Origin: a virus
IMG/VR virus record: IMGVR_UViG_3300008113_000107
Span: 1-42,533 of that record
Reading direction: 5' to 3' (one strand)
Length of the DNA: 42,533 nucleotides
Below, piece by piece: positions 17,501 to 24,858 of this stretch. Made by a program: the position numbers and the translations under genes. The notes beneath the pieces are model-generated. The model was not told the origin of the DNA. It ran no database searches and saw nothing but the letters and a program-made list of their open reading frames with translations. Numbering within the stretch: the first letter of the stretch is position 1; every line of letters starts with the position of its first letter.

Positions 17501-18728
17501 AATAGGTGCTTTACCTGGACTATTAGGTTTAGGTGCAGCCATATTACTAGTTGGAATTGGTGCATACGCAGCAGGTATTGGATTATTCTTAATATCCGGA
17601 GCTATAGTAGCAATAACAGCAGCTTTATCTATCGGCGCAGTAGCTTTGGTAGAATTTGTAAAACTTCTAATAGGACTCATACCTTCTCTTGCAGAAAAAA
17701 TGGCTGAAGGTTTTATTGCATTTATTAAAAGTATAGGTGCTTCAACAGACGTTATATTTGTAACAATGGTTAATCTATTAACTACTATTGTTAACGCAAT
17801 AGCAACTGTAGCGCCTTTAGTTATTAAAACCGTATACGATTTAATATGGACAATTCTATCTACTATTGAAAAGAACTTGCCTAGATTTATTAAATCTGGT
17901 TCTAACATATTAGTTGCCTTCATAAATGGAATAGCTAATAACCTTCCTAGAATTATAAATGCTGGTGCTAATCTTATAGTCGCATATTTAAGAGGAATAA
18001 AAAAAGAATTTCCTAGAATCGTTGATGAAGGATTTAAAACAGTTATTGGTTTTATTGACGGATTAGCTGAAGCCATTAAAGTAAACGCCCCTAAACTAAG
18101 AGAAGCCGGACAAAATCTAGCTTTTGAAATACTAAACGGTATTACGGGTGGATTAGCTGGCGGAGCTAGAGACTTATTTAACGGTGCTGTAGACTTAGGT
18201 AATGAAGCCCTAGAAGGTATTAAATCTGCTTTGGGTATCAAATCCCCGTCTAAAGAATTTATGGAAATTGGTAGATTTTCTAATTTAGGTCTAGCTAACG
18301 GTCTTTCTAAATATTCAAATATTGCTGTAGATGCAGCCACTAATGTTGGTCTATCTGCTGTAGATAGTTTAAAGAAATCTGTTTCTAAAATATCAGAATT
18401 AGCTTTTAACGAACTAGATATGAACCCTACGATTAGACCTGTTCTAGATCTAAGCGCTATTAAAAAAGATTCTTTATCTATAGGTTCTATGCTTCAGCCA
18501 GCATCTATATCCGTTGGTTCAGCATACGCACAAGCATCGTCTATTGCTCTTGAACAAAGAGCTAGTAGATCTGAAAGTTCTGTTTCTACAGAAGAGACAT
18601 CGATCAGCTCAGATACAAACATTACATTTATACAAAACAATAATTCGCCTAAGGCATTATCAGCGTCTGAAATTTACAGACAAACTAAAAATCAAATCTC
18701 TGCTGTTAAATTAACTACAGCAGTTTAA
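14520..18728 (+). CDS. Tape measure protein
   Basis: 1402 residues, the longest gene; at about 1.5 Angstrom per residue it would predict a tail near 210 nm. The N-terminal part has DEYELKMGSIQTILANTSKYG, typical of tape measures. Residues about 675-1030 hold six hydrophobic repeats of 56-62 residues whose conserved start, (S/T/N)W(D/E)E, falls at 737, 797, 856, 913 and 969 after a diverged first copy. Three 22-residue repeats with LPR/FPR follow (about 1120-1185), then the conserved GIKSPSKEFMEIGR motif. The hydrophobic section may help DNA cross the cell membrane. Start overlaps the upstream stop (ATGA). Confidence 0.95.
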   Translation: MTTIDERVVSMKFNNSAFQKNIEQTTKSLTDLKSKLTFEKASESLSRLSAIGTRFNLSNISSSLDTISNKFTELNGVAIVALGNIATKAISAGAQLLKSLTITPINAGLDEYELKMGSIQTILANTSKYGTTLKDVNSALDALNDYSDKTIYNFGAMTKNIGLFTNAGIKLEDAVSMIKGFSNAAAASGVTAENAAGAAYQLSQAMSAGTVRLMDWRSLTNAGMGGANMKQGLVDLAQSMGTLGKLTPTGVMKDFNGSLQQGWLSADVMTKYLSIMAGDMNEAEMATLGLSKAQIKNFKQQQKTAEEAATKIRTYTQLLGTLKESVASSWAETFSLVIGDFNEATDLFTNVNNEFGKLISASSNARNNLLKDWKDLGGRTKLIDGIANIFKALKSVIDPIAKAFREIFPATTAKQLYDLTSAFTNFTKNLIIGKKVSNDLKRTFKGLFAVLDIIGMVFKAAFEAIGALLGPVSKTGNGIASFTGDIGDFLVSVRDFIKSGNIFGNVFTFIGNAIKFPIDLFNQLTNALTNNNPVVSGTADVWKNLSNVFMGIWEFIKPGIDWLMNALKLLGEGIISFFKTLDFNSFLALGATGLLGALTAGVFKISKILKGGLDAFKDGFFTGLTSRIKDILNTVKDTLKSLQTEVQSRTIKNIAVALLILAGAVLILSFIPVDRLVSSLTALTVMLVQLMAIMVLFEKNIASKGAAKFVFITGALILLSTAMLIFATAVTIISKLSWDELARGLVGMSFALILMLNASKFISKNVGNITVAAFAIGILSAALLVLGSALKLFASMTWEEIGKSLTVLGSLLIMLSLFTATMDKIGLAVVNVFTFLALAAALSLMAYVLKQFSKLSWEEIAKGLITMALSLGIIAGALKLIPLTAGVTALNLIAVAGALFVIANVLEKMAGMTWDEVGRGLTVMAGSLAILAGALYLMTGTLAGAGALIVAALALSILAVPLKIFSTLNWEQVAVGLVFLAGSLAIIAGAGYLLIGALPGLLGLGAAILLVGIGAYAAGIGLFLISGAIVAITAALSIGAVALVEFVKLLIGLIPSLAEKMAEGFIAFIKSIGASTDVIFVTMVNLLTTIVNAIATVAPLVIKTVYDLIWTILSTIEKNLPRFIKSGSNILVAFINGIANNLPRIINAGANLIVAYLRGIKKEFPRIVDEGFKTVIGFIDGLAEAIKVNAPKLREAGQNLAFEILNGITGGLAGGARDLFNGAVDLGNEALEGIKSALGIKSPSKEFMEIGRFSNLGLANGLSKYSNIAVDAATNVGLSAVDSLKKSVSKISELAFNELDMNPTIRPVLDLSAIKKDSLSIGSMLQPASISVGSAYAQASSIALEQRASRSESSVSTEETSISSDTNITFIQNNNSPKALSASEIYRQTKNQISAVKLTTAV

Positions 18729-18753
18729 TCTCATAAATAGGAGGAGTCAATCT

Positions 18754-19590
18754 ATGCTAACCACAATTGAATTAATTAAAAAAGATGGCGGAGTATTGAC
18801 TCTTCCTATTTATGACCCAACAAATTTTGCAGTAATAGACGTTCAAGGTCTTGACCCAGTTAGGAACAATATTGTAACGTCTAATTTTTCACAAATGGAT
18901 GGTGCTCAATACCAAGCCAGTAGACGTGAAATGAGAAACATAGTGCTTAAGATAAGAATATTATCAATACCCGGAGAAGCTAATGTTCAAGAACTAAGAA
19001 AACAACTTTACGAATATCTTCTTCCAAAAAGTAACGTTAAGATTAGATTTACACAAGACTATATTTCTACATTTAGTATAGAAGGTCAAGTAGAAAGCTT
19101 TGACGCTCCTATATTTGTAAAAGAACCAGAAGCTACAATATCAATATTGTGTTTTGATCCTGATTTTTATAAAGAAGTAACAACTTCTTTTAGCGGAGTA
19201 TCAGTAATTAGTGGGTCAACAAGTTATTCTAACTTAAATTATACAGGAAGCGTAGATACTGGTTTTATATTTACAATAACTGCAAACGATTCAACAAACA
19301 GTTTTACTTTAGAAAGCACTTCTTCAGATAACGTACTTAGAAAAATGACTTTTACAGATAACACGGGTTTACTAGCTTCTGGAGATAAAATAATTGTAAG
19401 TACGGTACCTGGAGATAAATATGTTAAACGAGTAAGATCTAACGTAGAAACTTCTATTCTTTGGGCTTTAGATAGAACTTCTGATTGGATTAGATTATAT
19501 CCGGGTTACAACGAAGTAGCTGTAAAAACAGCCGTTACAATTAATCACCCATACACTATAGTTTATACTGATAAAGTAGGAGGTTTGTAA
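18754..19590 (+). CDS. Distal tail protein (Dit-like)
   Basis: 278 residues, ATG preceded by AGGAGG. The N-terminal about 140 residues match the siphovirus tail component family (NFSQMDGAQYQASRREMRNI, then IRILSIPGEANVQELRKQL and the IEGQVESFDAPIF segment), the ring at the distal tube end. The second half is a beta domain (galectin-like in relatives). It is directly after the tape measure and overlaps the hub gene by one base, the classic Dit-Tal order. Confidence 0.85.
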   Translation: MLTTIELIKKDGGVLTLPIYDPTNFAVIDVQGLDPVRNNIVTSNFSQMDGAQYQASRREMRNIVLKIRILSIPGEANVQELRKQLYEYLLPKSNVKIRFTQDYISTFSIEGQVESFDAPIFVKEPEATISILCFDPDFYKEVTTSFSGVSVISGSTSYSNLNYTGSVDTGFIFTITANDSTNSFTLESTSSDNVLRKMTFTDNTGLLASGDKIIVSTVPGDKYVKRVRSNVETSILWALDRTSDWIRLYPGYNEVAVKTAVTINHPYTIVYTDKVGGL

Positions 19591-21335
19591 TGGAGCTATA
19601 CGTATTAGATAGCGACTTTAGAAGAACCGAAGTTATTGACAAATTTGAATCTTTAGTTTGGACAGAACGTTTTCAATCTTACGGAGACTTTGAGCTATAC
19701 ATATATCCTACACAAAAAGTAAAAAATTTAATAACTCAAGGTACCAGATTAATTTGCAACAAGTCAAATCGTATCATGGTGGTTGACCAAATTGAAAACA
19801 AAATAGAAACTGATGGAAAAAAGATATTAATAGTAAAAGGTACTTCTTTAGAAAAAATATTGCAAGATAGAGTTGCTTCTTACAAATTAGCAGGAACTAG
19901 TTACATAGAAAAAGGTCAAGTTGAAGTATCAGCAGCATATGCTTTTTTAACAAGCCCTACGTCTTGGGTTCATAATTTTGTAACTGGCGATGAGGTTTTT
20001 TTTACAACTACTAACACCTTACCTGCAAGAATTTTATTAGATCAAAGTTTAGGCACCACTAACCCTCAACAAATAACAAATTTTGACATAACTAACAATA
20101 ATTTTAGATATAATTTACACGGACTACAAACTGGAGATAAAATATATTTTAAAGTATTTAGCGGTACTATTCCACCAGGTTTATCTGCAGGAACTCTTTA
20201 TTATCTAATAGTTGTTGATCAAAATTTGTTAGCAGTAGCTACTTCTAAATCTAACGCTTTAAATGGTATTAAAGTTGATATTACTGGTGGTGGAAGTAGT
20301 CCAAATTTAAATATATATTTAGCTTTAGAACCATACACTAGTTATTTTATTAATGTTACAGGAACTACTACTTTTAAAATAGCTTTGACTTATGAAGACG
20401 CAATAAATGAAAATCCAATATCTGAAGTCTATGCTGGATCTGGAACACACAAGATATATCACAGACATAATGGTAAATGGAGAATAACGGGAACTAAAGC
20501 CACACTAATTAATCAAATTTTTAATAAATTTTGTGTTGACGGATTTTTAGACAGTACTGATATCATTCCTAACTACGCTTCTGGAGATATTTATACGCCA
20601 AGTAATATTGCTGTAGATGACCAAACATCGATTACTTTAGACATAAATACAGATACCGTATACAATGTCATTAAACAATTAGCTGAAGTTTTTGGATTAG
20701 GTTTTAGAATTACAAGAAATTACGAAAATAAACAAATACAGTTTAACGTATATTCTGGTAATAATAGAACACTATCTCAATACATCTTACCAGCTGTAGT
20801 TTTTGATAAAAACCTAGAGTCTTTAATTAATGAGACTGATTTTACTTCAATAAGAAATTATAAGAACGTAGCTTATGTTTTTGCACCTAATGGATATAGA
20901 ACCGTTTATTCCAATAGCGCAACATCAAGTACTAGTGGTTTTAATAAAAATGTTTTATACGTAGATGCTTCTGATATAGACACACCTTCGGGAATAACTT
21001 TAAACACGCAACTTGATCAAAGAGGTCAAGAAATGTTAACTAAATATAAAACACTTACGGCATTTGACGGTGAGATAAATAATTCTTATATTTACGATAA
21101 AGATTACATGCTTGGCGATTTAGTAGAAGTTAGAAATAGCGATGGATACACTAACATTAAAAGAGTTACTGAACAAATATTTTCAGATGATATAGAAGGT
21201 GAAAAATCTTACCCTACATTGTCTAGCGAATTAGTATTTTCATCTGGCTCTTGGCTATATTACAACAATCAAACAACATGGACAGGTGCTACTACTGGTA
21301 TTTCAGACACTATAACATGGTCAAATATAACTTAA
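19590..21335 (+). CDS. Tail hub / ReqiPepy6 gp37-like tail protein
   Basis: 581 residues. The start MELYVLDSDFRRTEVIDKFE, followed by LVWTERFQSYGDFELYI and a GKKILIVKGTSLEKILQDR segment, matches the siphovirus ReqiPepy6 Gp37-like family, the Tal or hub equivalent in Gram-positive phages. Residues about 100-290 look like an inserted beta domain absent from the minimal family. The C-terminal part has YDKDYMLGDLVEVRN and ends in an aromatic tail. Overlap with Dit by TAATG suggests coupled translation. Confidence 0.8.
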   Translation: MELYVLDSDFRRTEVIDKFESLVWTERFQSYGDFELYIYPTQKVKNLITQGTRLICNKSNRIMVVDQIENKIETDGKKILIVKGTSLEKILQDRVASYKLAGTSYIEKGQVEVSAAYAFLTSPTSWVHNFVTGDEVFFTTTNTLPARILLDQSLGTTNPQQITNFDITNNNFRYNLHGLQTGDKIYFKVFSGTIPPGLSAGTLYYLIVVDQNLLAVATSKSNALNGIKVDITGGGSSPNLNIYLALEPYTSYFINVTGTTTFKIALTYEDAINENPISEVYAGSGTHKIYHRHNGKWRITGTKATLINQIFNKFCVDGFLDSTDIIPNYASGDIYTPSNIAVDDQTSITLDINTDTVYNVIKQLAEVFGLGFRITRNYENKQIQFNVYSGNNRTLSQYILPAVVFDKNLESLINETDFTSIRNYKNVAYVFAPNGYRTVYSNSATSSTSGFNKNVLYVDASDIDTPSGITLNTQLDQRGQEMLTKYKTLTAFDGEINNSYIYDKDYMLGDLVEVRNSDGYTNIKRVTEQIFSDDIEGEKSYPTLSSELVFSSGSWLYYNNQTTWTGATTGISDTITWSNIT

Positions 21336-21348
21336 AGAAAGGTAAAAA

Positions 21349-21567
21349 ATGGCAGTTGGAGACAGCTCAGCATCACAAGGATATCCGCTTGTAGATTTAA
21401 CTACTGGTAAAGTAAAAGACGGAGCTAATGAAATAAATATAACTAGAGATTTAGTTGCTGATTTAAAAATATCAGTAGACTCCAGATTTACAGGTAAAAT
21501 TACAAGAGGTACTGGAAACCCACCAACAATTAGTAATAACGGTGACATTTTTTTAAAAATAGTATAG
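21349..21567 (+). CDS. Small tail-region protein
   Basis: 72 residues, ATG preceded by AAAGG. It is polar and beta-predicted (ending TISNNGDIFLKIV) with no membrane segment. Its place between the hub and a tail-tip protein suggests a minor virion component. The family is not recognised. Confidence 0.65.
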   Translation: MAVGDSSASQGYPLVDLTTGKVKDGANEINITRDLVADLKISVDSRFTGKITRGTGNPPTISNNGDIFLKIV

Positions 21568-21577
21568 GTGATTATAT

Positions 21578-22189
21578 ATGGCATTAGAACAAACAAACGC
21601 AAACATAGCTTTTGCTAACGGTAACTGGACATCAGCTACTAAAGATTCAAATGGTTTTTGGATATCTATTGGTACATACAATTCATCGGCCAATATAGAA
21701 GCTAACGAAACAACAATTGATATTTCAGATTTAACGCTAAACCATAACTCATCTGGAATGTTTAGTAGCTACACTCTATCTGTATATTTAAGAGCCGAGT
21801 ACACTTATGGAGGCCAATTATTTTACAAGTATTTTTTTGGAGATTCTAATGGAACAACTGTTGGACAAAAAACAATGTCATCAACATCCTTATCATTATT
21901 AACATCTACTCAAATAGCTTCAGTGACTATACCTCATAATCTAGATGGAACAAGAACCGATTTAGTTATTAGAGGATTTGTAGATGCTCCAACAAACGCT
22001 AGCTATGTGCCAGAAAACACATTAGCTTATAGCAACCCAGTAACTTTACCTAGAATACCTAGAGGACCAAGGGTTAAGGACGCTGGTGTTTGGAAAAATA
22101 CAGTATTGTATGTTAAAGACGCTGGTGTTTGGAAAATAGCAATACCATATGTAAAAGACAACGGAACATGGAAGATTGGAGGGGGTTAA
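21578..22189 (+). CDS. Minor tail protein with C-terminal VKDxGxWK repeats
   Basis: 203 residues. The main part is beta-rich (WISIGTYNSSANIEANETTIDIS, a YLRAEYTYGG strand, VTIPHNLDGTRTDLVIRGF), like fibronectin/jelly-roll DUF859-type phage tip proteins. The C-terminus carries three repeats, VKDAGVWK, VKDAGVWK and VKDNGTWK, spaced 15-16 residues, then GGG. Short Gly-Trp repeats of this type close many minor tail proteins. It probably lies at the tail tip. The stop overlaps the next ATG. Confidence 0.75.
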   Translation: MALEQTNANIAFANGNWTSATKDSNGFWISIGTYNSSANIEANETTIDISDLTLNHNSSGMFSSYTLSVYLRAEYTYGGQLFYKYFFGDSNGTTVGQKTMSSTSLSLLTSTQIASVTIPHNLDGTRTDLVIRGFVDAPTNASYVPENTLAYSNPVTLPRIPRGPRVKDAGVWKNTVLYVKDAGVWKIAIPYVKDNGTWKIGGG

Positions 22190-22524
22190 TGGATTACAGT
22201 ACGCAAATAATTATAACTTCACTAGCAAGCTTAGCAGCCTCTTCTGGTTTCTGGGCATGGTTTAGTCAAAGATCAAACGCTAAAAGCGCAACTAATCAAT
22301 TGCTATTGGGTTTAGCTCACGATAGAATAATATCTTTGGGTATGAGCTACATTAAAAGAAAATGGATCACAGAGGCAGAATATCACGATTTTGTAAAGTA
22401 TCTATACACACCATATTCTAAATTTGGTGGAAACGGACTTGCTGAAAAAATTATGATGGATGTTAGTAAGCTTCCGTTTGAAGATCCTAAAAAGAAAGAA
22501 GTAAAAAATGGCACTATTCAATAA
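22189..22524 (+). CDS. Membrane protein of the lysis cassette, holin candidate
   Basis: 111 residues from the ATG at 22189, which directly follows GGAGGGGG and overlaps the preceding stop (TAATG). One membrane span lies near residues 5-25 (IIITSLASLAASSGFWAWF). A soluble part follows, with HDRIISLGMSYIKRKWIT, EYHDFVKYLYTPYSKFGGNG and LPFEDPKKKE, conserved among phage proteins encoded just before endolysins. Overlap of 17 bases with the endopeptidase gene supports a role in lysis. Holin function is inferred by context. Confidence 0.65.
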   Translation: MDYSTQIIITSLASLAASSGFWAWFSQRSNAKSATNQLLLGLAHDRIISLGMSYIKRKWITEAEYHDFVKYLYTPYSKFGGNGLAEKIMMDVSKLPFEDPKKKEVKNGTIQ

Positions 22525-22966
22525 AAAAGAAGCAATTTATAAAGAACCGTTTCCTAAGACTAAAAGAGGAGATGAGTTTGGTAATCTAGCACCATATCGT
22601 AATGGAAGACCTCATAGAGGTCAGGATTGGTCTCCTAAAGAAAACTCACCAATTAAGGCAATCACTTCGGGTACTGTAATGGAGACCGGTTGGAGTGATA
22701 TTTTAGGTAACTATCTAATTCACAGTACATACGACAAACTGTTTGTTATTTACGCACACCTATCGAAACCTAGTGCTCTTAAAAAAGCAGATAAAGTTGT
22801 TGTAGGAGAAACAGTAGTCGGACTTGTCGGTGGTGGATCAAAAACTCCTAGCGGTTCAGCTAGTACTGGAGCACACCTACACCTATCTATTGGAAAAAAG
22901 AAAAACGTACACACATGTGCATATTCTGATCTAATTGATCCACTATCAAAGTTTGGAGCAAAATGA
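22508..22966 (+). CDS. M23 family endopeptidase (endolysin)
   Basis: 152 residues, essentially one M23 metallopeptidase domain. Zinc ligands are His36 and Asp40 (HRGQD) and His125 of HLH; His84 (YAHL) and His123 complete the active site. It cuts peptide cross-links of peptidoglycan. There is no signal peptide, so export must rely on a holin. There is no separate wall-binding domain, so it is short for an endolysin. It is sandwiched between two holin candidates, overlapping the downstream one by 4 bases. Confidence 0.9.
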   Translation: MALFNKKEAIYKEPFPKTKRGDEFGNLAPYRNGRPHRGQDWSPKENSPIKAITSGTVMETGWSDILGNYLIHSTYDKLFVIYAHLSKPSALKKADKVVVGETVVGLVGGGSKTPSGSASTGAHLHLSIGKKKNVHTCAYSDLIDPLSKFGAK

Positions 22967-23244
22967 AAAATCGTATTATTGAAGTAAAAGACGTATTGGT
23001 TATTTTAGCTTGGCGAGGATTTGGTATATTTCTATTCATCCTTGGTGGTTCTGCAGGTGTTGGTGCTGCACTAACTGGTAACTGGCTTGATGGTGTACTT
23101 ATTGCTTGGGGAACCCTAATGATTGGTGTTATTGGAGCCATTGGTTATGCAATTGCAACAACTGGTAAAGTAACTACGGATGATGTAGCCAAAGCTAGTA
23201 AGGACGCAATACAAAAAGCTCAGTCAAAAAAAGACATTAGCTAA
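22963..23244 (+). CDS. Two-span holin candidate
   Basis: 93 residues with two hydrophobic spans (about 16-38 and 43-66), a short turn between them and a charged C-terminal tail (VAKASKDAIQKAQSKKD). This is the arrangement of class II holins encoded next to endolysins. The start overlaps the endopeptidase stop (ATGA). It is the last gene before the first TCGC/TATAAT promoter, so it probably ends the late operon. Confidence 0.75.
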   Translation: MKNRIIEVKDVLVILAWRGFGIFLFILGGSAGVGAALTGNWLDGVLIAWGTLMIGVIGAIGYAIATTGKVTTDDVAKASKDAIQKAQSKKDIS

Positions 23245-23245
23245 C

Positions 23246-23272
23246 TCGCGAGTATAACAACGCTTATAATGA
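23246..23272 (+). promoter_or_regulatory. TCGC-19-TATAAT promoter 1
   Basis: TCGC at 23246, ACAA in the spacer and TATAATGA from 23265. The distance from TCGC to TATAAT is 19 nt, as in all eight copies in this genome. No TTGACA lies at the canonical -35. It starts right after the lysis operon and drives the small membrane gene 27 bases downstream of TATAAT. Confidence 0.8.
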
Positions 23273-23291
23273 CAGCTCTTGAAAGGAGAAT

Positions 23292-23576
23292 ATGTTGAAA
23301 AGTAAAAACGATAACTCGCTAGCAATTGACGAGGCCATCGAACGAATACTCAATCGAATGCAATATGTAGAAGTAGATTCCGAAGAATACGGTACTATGG
23401 TCTCCAGACTGGATAAACTTTACGCGATGAAAAACACAAATAAAAATCGTGTTAGTAAAGATGCAATCTGGACCATTGGTGCTAATATCTTAGGTATTAT
23501 ACTAATCCTAGGGCACGAAAGAGCAAACGTCGTAACCTCTAAAGCACTAAGCTTTATAGTAAAACCAAAAATATAA
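23292..23576 (+). CDS. Small membrane protein, cassette 1
   Basis: 94 residues, ATG after GAAAGGAG. The N-terminal half is helical and charged, then RVSKDAIWTIGANILGIILILGHE forms a membrane span at about 57-75. The tail ERANVVTSKALSFIVKP is weakly hydrophobic. I recognise the GANILGIILILGxE...VTSKAxSF pattern from other phage small membrane proteins without known role. It has its own promoter and is followed by a long hairpin. Confidence 0.7.
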   Translation: MLKSKNDNSLAIDEAIERILNRMQYVEVDSEEYGTMVSRLDKLYAMKNTNKNRVSKDAIWTIGANILGIILILGHERANVVTSKALSFIVKPKI

Positions 23577-23593
23577 ACAACTAAAAGATGTTA

Positions 23594-23637
23594 AAAAGTT
23601 AGGTGCTGTGTATAAAATTACACGGCATCTAACTTTT
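23594..23637. terminator. 19-bp hairpin after cassette 1
   Basis: A 19-bp stem (two G-T wobbles) around the loop TAAAAT; the arms start and end with AAAAGTTAG and CTAACTTTT. The 3' arm ends in TTTT and a further T-run lies near 23649-23656. It probably terminates transcription from promoter 1 or stabilises the 3' end. The next gene has no promoter of the TCGC type, so read-through is likely needed. Confidence 0.75.
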
Positions 23638-23671
23638 ACACATCATATATTTTTTCATAGAAGGAGTTAAA

Positions 23672-23899
23672 ATGAGCTACAGTAATAAGCAAAGAAAAAA
23701 GATTATTAAGATGCTAACTCAAACAAAAAACGACATTGAGAAGCTAGAAAAAAAGGTTGATAAAATTAAGCTTTGGCTTGATATTTACGAAACCCTACTT
23801 TACGCAACAGATCAAGAAGATGATTACGAAGAAGATACAAATGAGGAAGAAACAAACGAAGACGTTGAACCGGAAGCTGAAGAGAATAAGGACGAGTAG
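23672..23899 (+). CDS. Coiled-coil protein with acidic tail
   Basis: 75 residues, ATG after AAGGAG. Residues 1-50 are a basic amphipathic helix with coiled-coil heptads (IEKLEKKVDKIKLWLDIYETL). Residues about 52-75 are almost only Asp, Glu and Asn. No membrane span, unlike its neighbours. Function unknown; the acidic tail could mimic nucleic acid, but nothing more supports that. Confidence 0.65.
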   Translation: MSYSNKQRKKIIKMLTQTKNDIEKLEKKVDKIKLWLDIYETLLYATDQEDDYEEDTNEEETNEDVEPEAEENKDE

Positions 23900-23901
23900 A
23901 C

Positions 23902-23928
23902 TCGCAAAATTTACATGTCCTATAATGA
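23902..23928 (+). promoter_or_regulatory. TCGC-19-TATAAT promoter 2
   Basis: TCGCAAAA, then TATAATGA starting 19 nt after the first T of TCGC. It is the most diverged spacer in the set (TTTACATGTCC instead of ATACAAGGC). It begins 2 bases after the preceding stop codon and drives the MYRPF membrane protein gene. Confidence 0.75.
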
Positions 23929-23958
23929 ACCACTTACACCACTATGAAAGGAAATATT

Positions 23959-24177
23959 ATGTATAGACCATTCAACAAATATAGAACTAGTACTATTGAA
24001 GAAATTATCATTATTGATACTGCACAAGAAAATAGAGATCTTAGAAAGCTAAACAAAAAGCTTTCAAGAAAATCTAAGATTCAGTCAGTAACAGTAGTTG
24101 GACTAATTATTTTCATTGTACTTGTTACAAGAAAAAACGTTGTAGAAGTTACAGAAACTCTTAATGTAAAACCGTAA
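23959..24177 (+). CDS. Small single-pass membrane protein, cassette 2
   Basis: 72 residues from the ATG at 23959, which follows GAAAGGAAATATT; an earlier in-frame ATG at 23944 lies upstream of that site. It starts MYRPFNKYR, like the next cassette's MYNPFSTKK. A charged helix follows, then one membrane span at about 47-62 (TVVGLIIFIVLV). Probably anchored with the N-terminus inside, given the positive charges before the span. Role unknown. Confidence 0.7.
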   Translation: MYRPFNKYRTSTIEEIIIIDTAQENRDLRKLNKKLSRKSKIQSVTVVGLIIFIVLVTRKNVVEVTETLNVKP

Positions 24178-24188
24178 GTAATCAAAAG

Positions 24189-24220
24189 TATAAAGCCCTT
24201 AAACAAGGCTTTATATTTTT
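24189..24220 (+). terminator. Repeated terminator, copy 1
   Basis: TATAAAGCC(C)TT pairs with AAGGCTTTATA around the loop AAAC, followed by TTTTT: a typical intrinsic terminator. Four more copies with the same CTTAAACAAG apex occur downstream. The next promoter's TCGC begins 4 bases after the T-tract. Confidence 0.85.
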
Positions 24221-24223
24221 CTA

Positions 24224-24250
24224 TCGCACAAAATACAAGGCTTATAATGA
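24224..24250 (+). promoter_or_regulatory. TCGC-19-TATAAT promoter 3
   Basis: This 27-base element (TCGCACAAAATACAAGG then CTTATAATGA) is identical to promoter 4, 300 bases downstream. It follows a terminator directly, so it isolates the next gene as a separate transcription unit. Confidence 0.85.
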
Positions 24251-24271
24251 CCCCCTATGAAAGGAGATATT

Positions 24272-24466
24272 ATGTATAACCCATTCAGCACAAAAAAAGA
24301 ACTGAAGCAAATAGCGGAACTGCAACAAGCAGAAGGTCCCTTAGATTTAGAAAAAGCATACTCAATTAACCAAAAATTGTTTATTAAGAATCTAATTCAA
24401 ATGGGACTAACTCTTGTAACAGCTCTCGTTGTTGTTTCTTTAGTTGCAAAAGAACTGAAAAAGTAA
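24272..24466 (+). CDS. Small single-pass membrane protein, cassette 3
   Basis: 64 residues from the ATG after GAAAGGAGATATT. It begins MYNPFSTKK, resembling the preceding cassette product, so the two may be diverged paralogues. An amphipathic helix is followed by one span at about 44-60 (MGLTLVTALVVVSLVA) and a basic end. It is framed by its own promoter and terminator. Confidence 0.7.
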   Translation: MYNPFSTKKELKQIAELQQAEGPLDLEKAYSINQKLFIKNLIQMGLTLVTALVVVSLVAKELKK

Positions 24467-24488
24467 ACAAGTATAAAAATTTAAAAAG

Positions 24489-24520
24489 TATAAAACCTTT
24501 AAACAAGGCTTTATATTTTT
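24489..24520 (+). terminator. Repeated terminator, copy 2
   Basis: TATAAAACCTT and AAGGCTTTATA can pair with small bulges around TAAAC, then TTTTT. It shares the AAACAAGG apex and right arm with copy 1; promoter 4 begins 3 bases after the T-tract. Confidence 0.8.
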
Positions 24521-24523
24521 GCC

Positions 24524-24550
24524 TCGCACAAAATACAAGGCTTATAATGA
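24524..24550 (+). promoter_or_regulatory. TCGC-19-TATAAT promoter 4
   Basis: Identical over 27 bases to promoter 3. The conservation continues into the leader (ACCCCCTAT, then TGAAAGGA), so terminator, promoter and leader were duplicated as one block. Confidence 0.85.
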
Positions 24551-24578
24551 CCCCCTATCCCTATTGAAAGGAATTATC

Positions 24579-24758
24579 ATGTCAAAGAAATCAATTAAAG
24601 AATTTGTAGAAATCAATACTCACGCTGTAAAAGCAAACGCAAAAGCTGTAGCAACTAACGTTGCACTGCTAAAGCCTGTTGCTAAAACCGCTGTAAATAT
24701 TGCATTTTACACATTTGCCTTTATTGGAATCCTTGCTGTAATGAACAAAGATAACTAG
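24579..24758 (+). CDS. Small single-pass membrane protein, cassette 4
   Basis: 59 residues from the ATG after GAAAGGAATTATC. An Ala- and Lys-rich helix (about 14-35) is followed by one span at about 36-55 (TAVNIAFYTFAFIGILAVM). It has its own promoter and terminator. No family recognised. Confidence 0.7.
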   Translation: MSKKSIKEFVEINTHAVKANAKAVATNVALLKPVAKTAVNIAFYTFAFIGILAVMNKDN

Positions 24759-24773
24759 TAGTAGTCAAAAATG

Positions 24774-24804
24774 TAAGACCCTTAAACAAGGTCTTATATT
24801 TTTT
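24774..24804 (+). terminator. Repeated terminator, copy 3
   Basis: TAAGACC(C)TT pairs with AAGGTCTTA around AAAC, followed by TATTTTTT. Stem bases differ from other copies (GACC/GGTC instead of AGCC/GGCT) but still pair, a compensatory change showing that the hairpin itself is conserved. The last T is also the first base of promoter 5's TCGC. Confidence 0.85.
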
Positions 24805-24830
24805 CGCGTCGATTACAAGGCCTATAATGA
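24804..24830 (+). promoter_or_regulatory. TCGC-19-TATAAT promoter 5
   Basis: TCGCG, then TTACAAGGCC and TATAATGA at the invariant spacing. It abuts terminator copy 3. The leader, with CACTATCCCTATTGAAAGG, resembles that of promoter 4. Confidence 0.85.
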
Positions 24831-24858
24831 ACCACTATCCCTATTGAAAGGAATTATT

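Noticed and set aside
17426-17707. 93-codon forward frame inside the tape measure gene
   Set aside because: Out-of-frame shadow: no ribosome binding site, and Ser/Trp/Arg-rich composition expected from a shifted reading of hydrophobic codons.
17057-18340. 427-codon open frame on the minus strand
   Set aside because: It lies wholly antisense to the hydrophobic part of the tape measure gene, has no ribosome binding site or recognisable domain, and its Ala/Ile/Pro-rich composition is what the complement of Gly/Leu/Ala codons gives.
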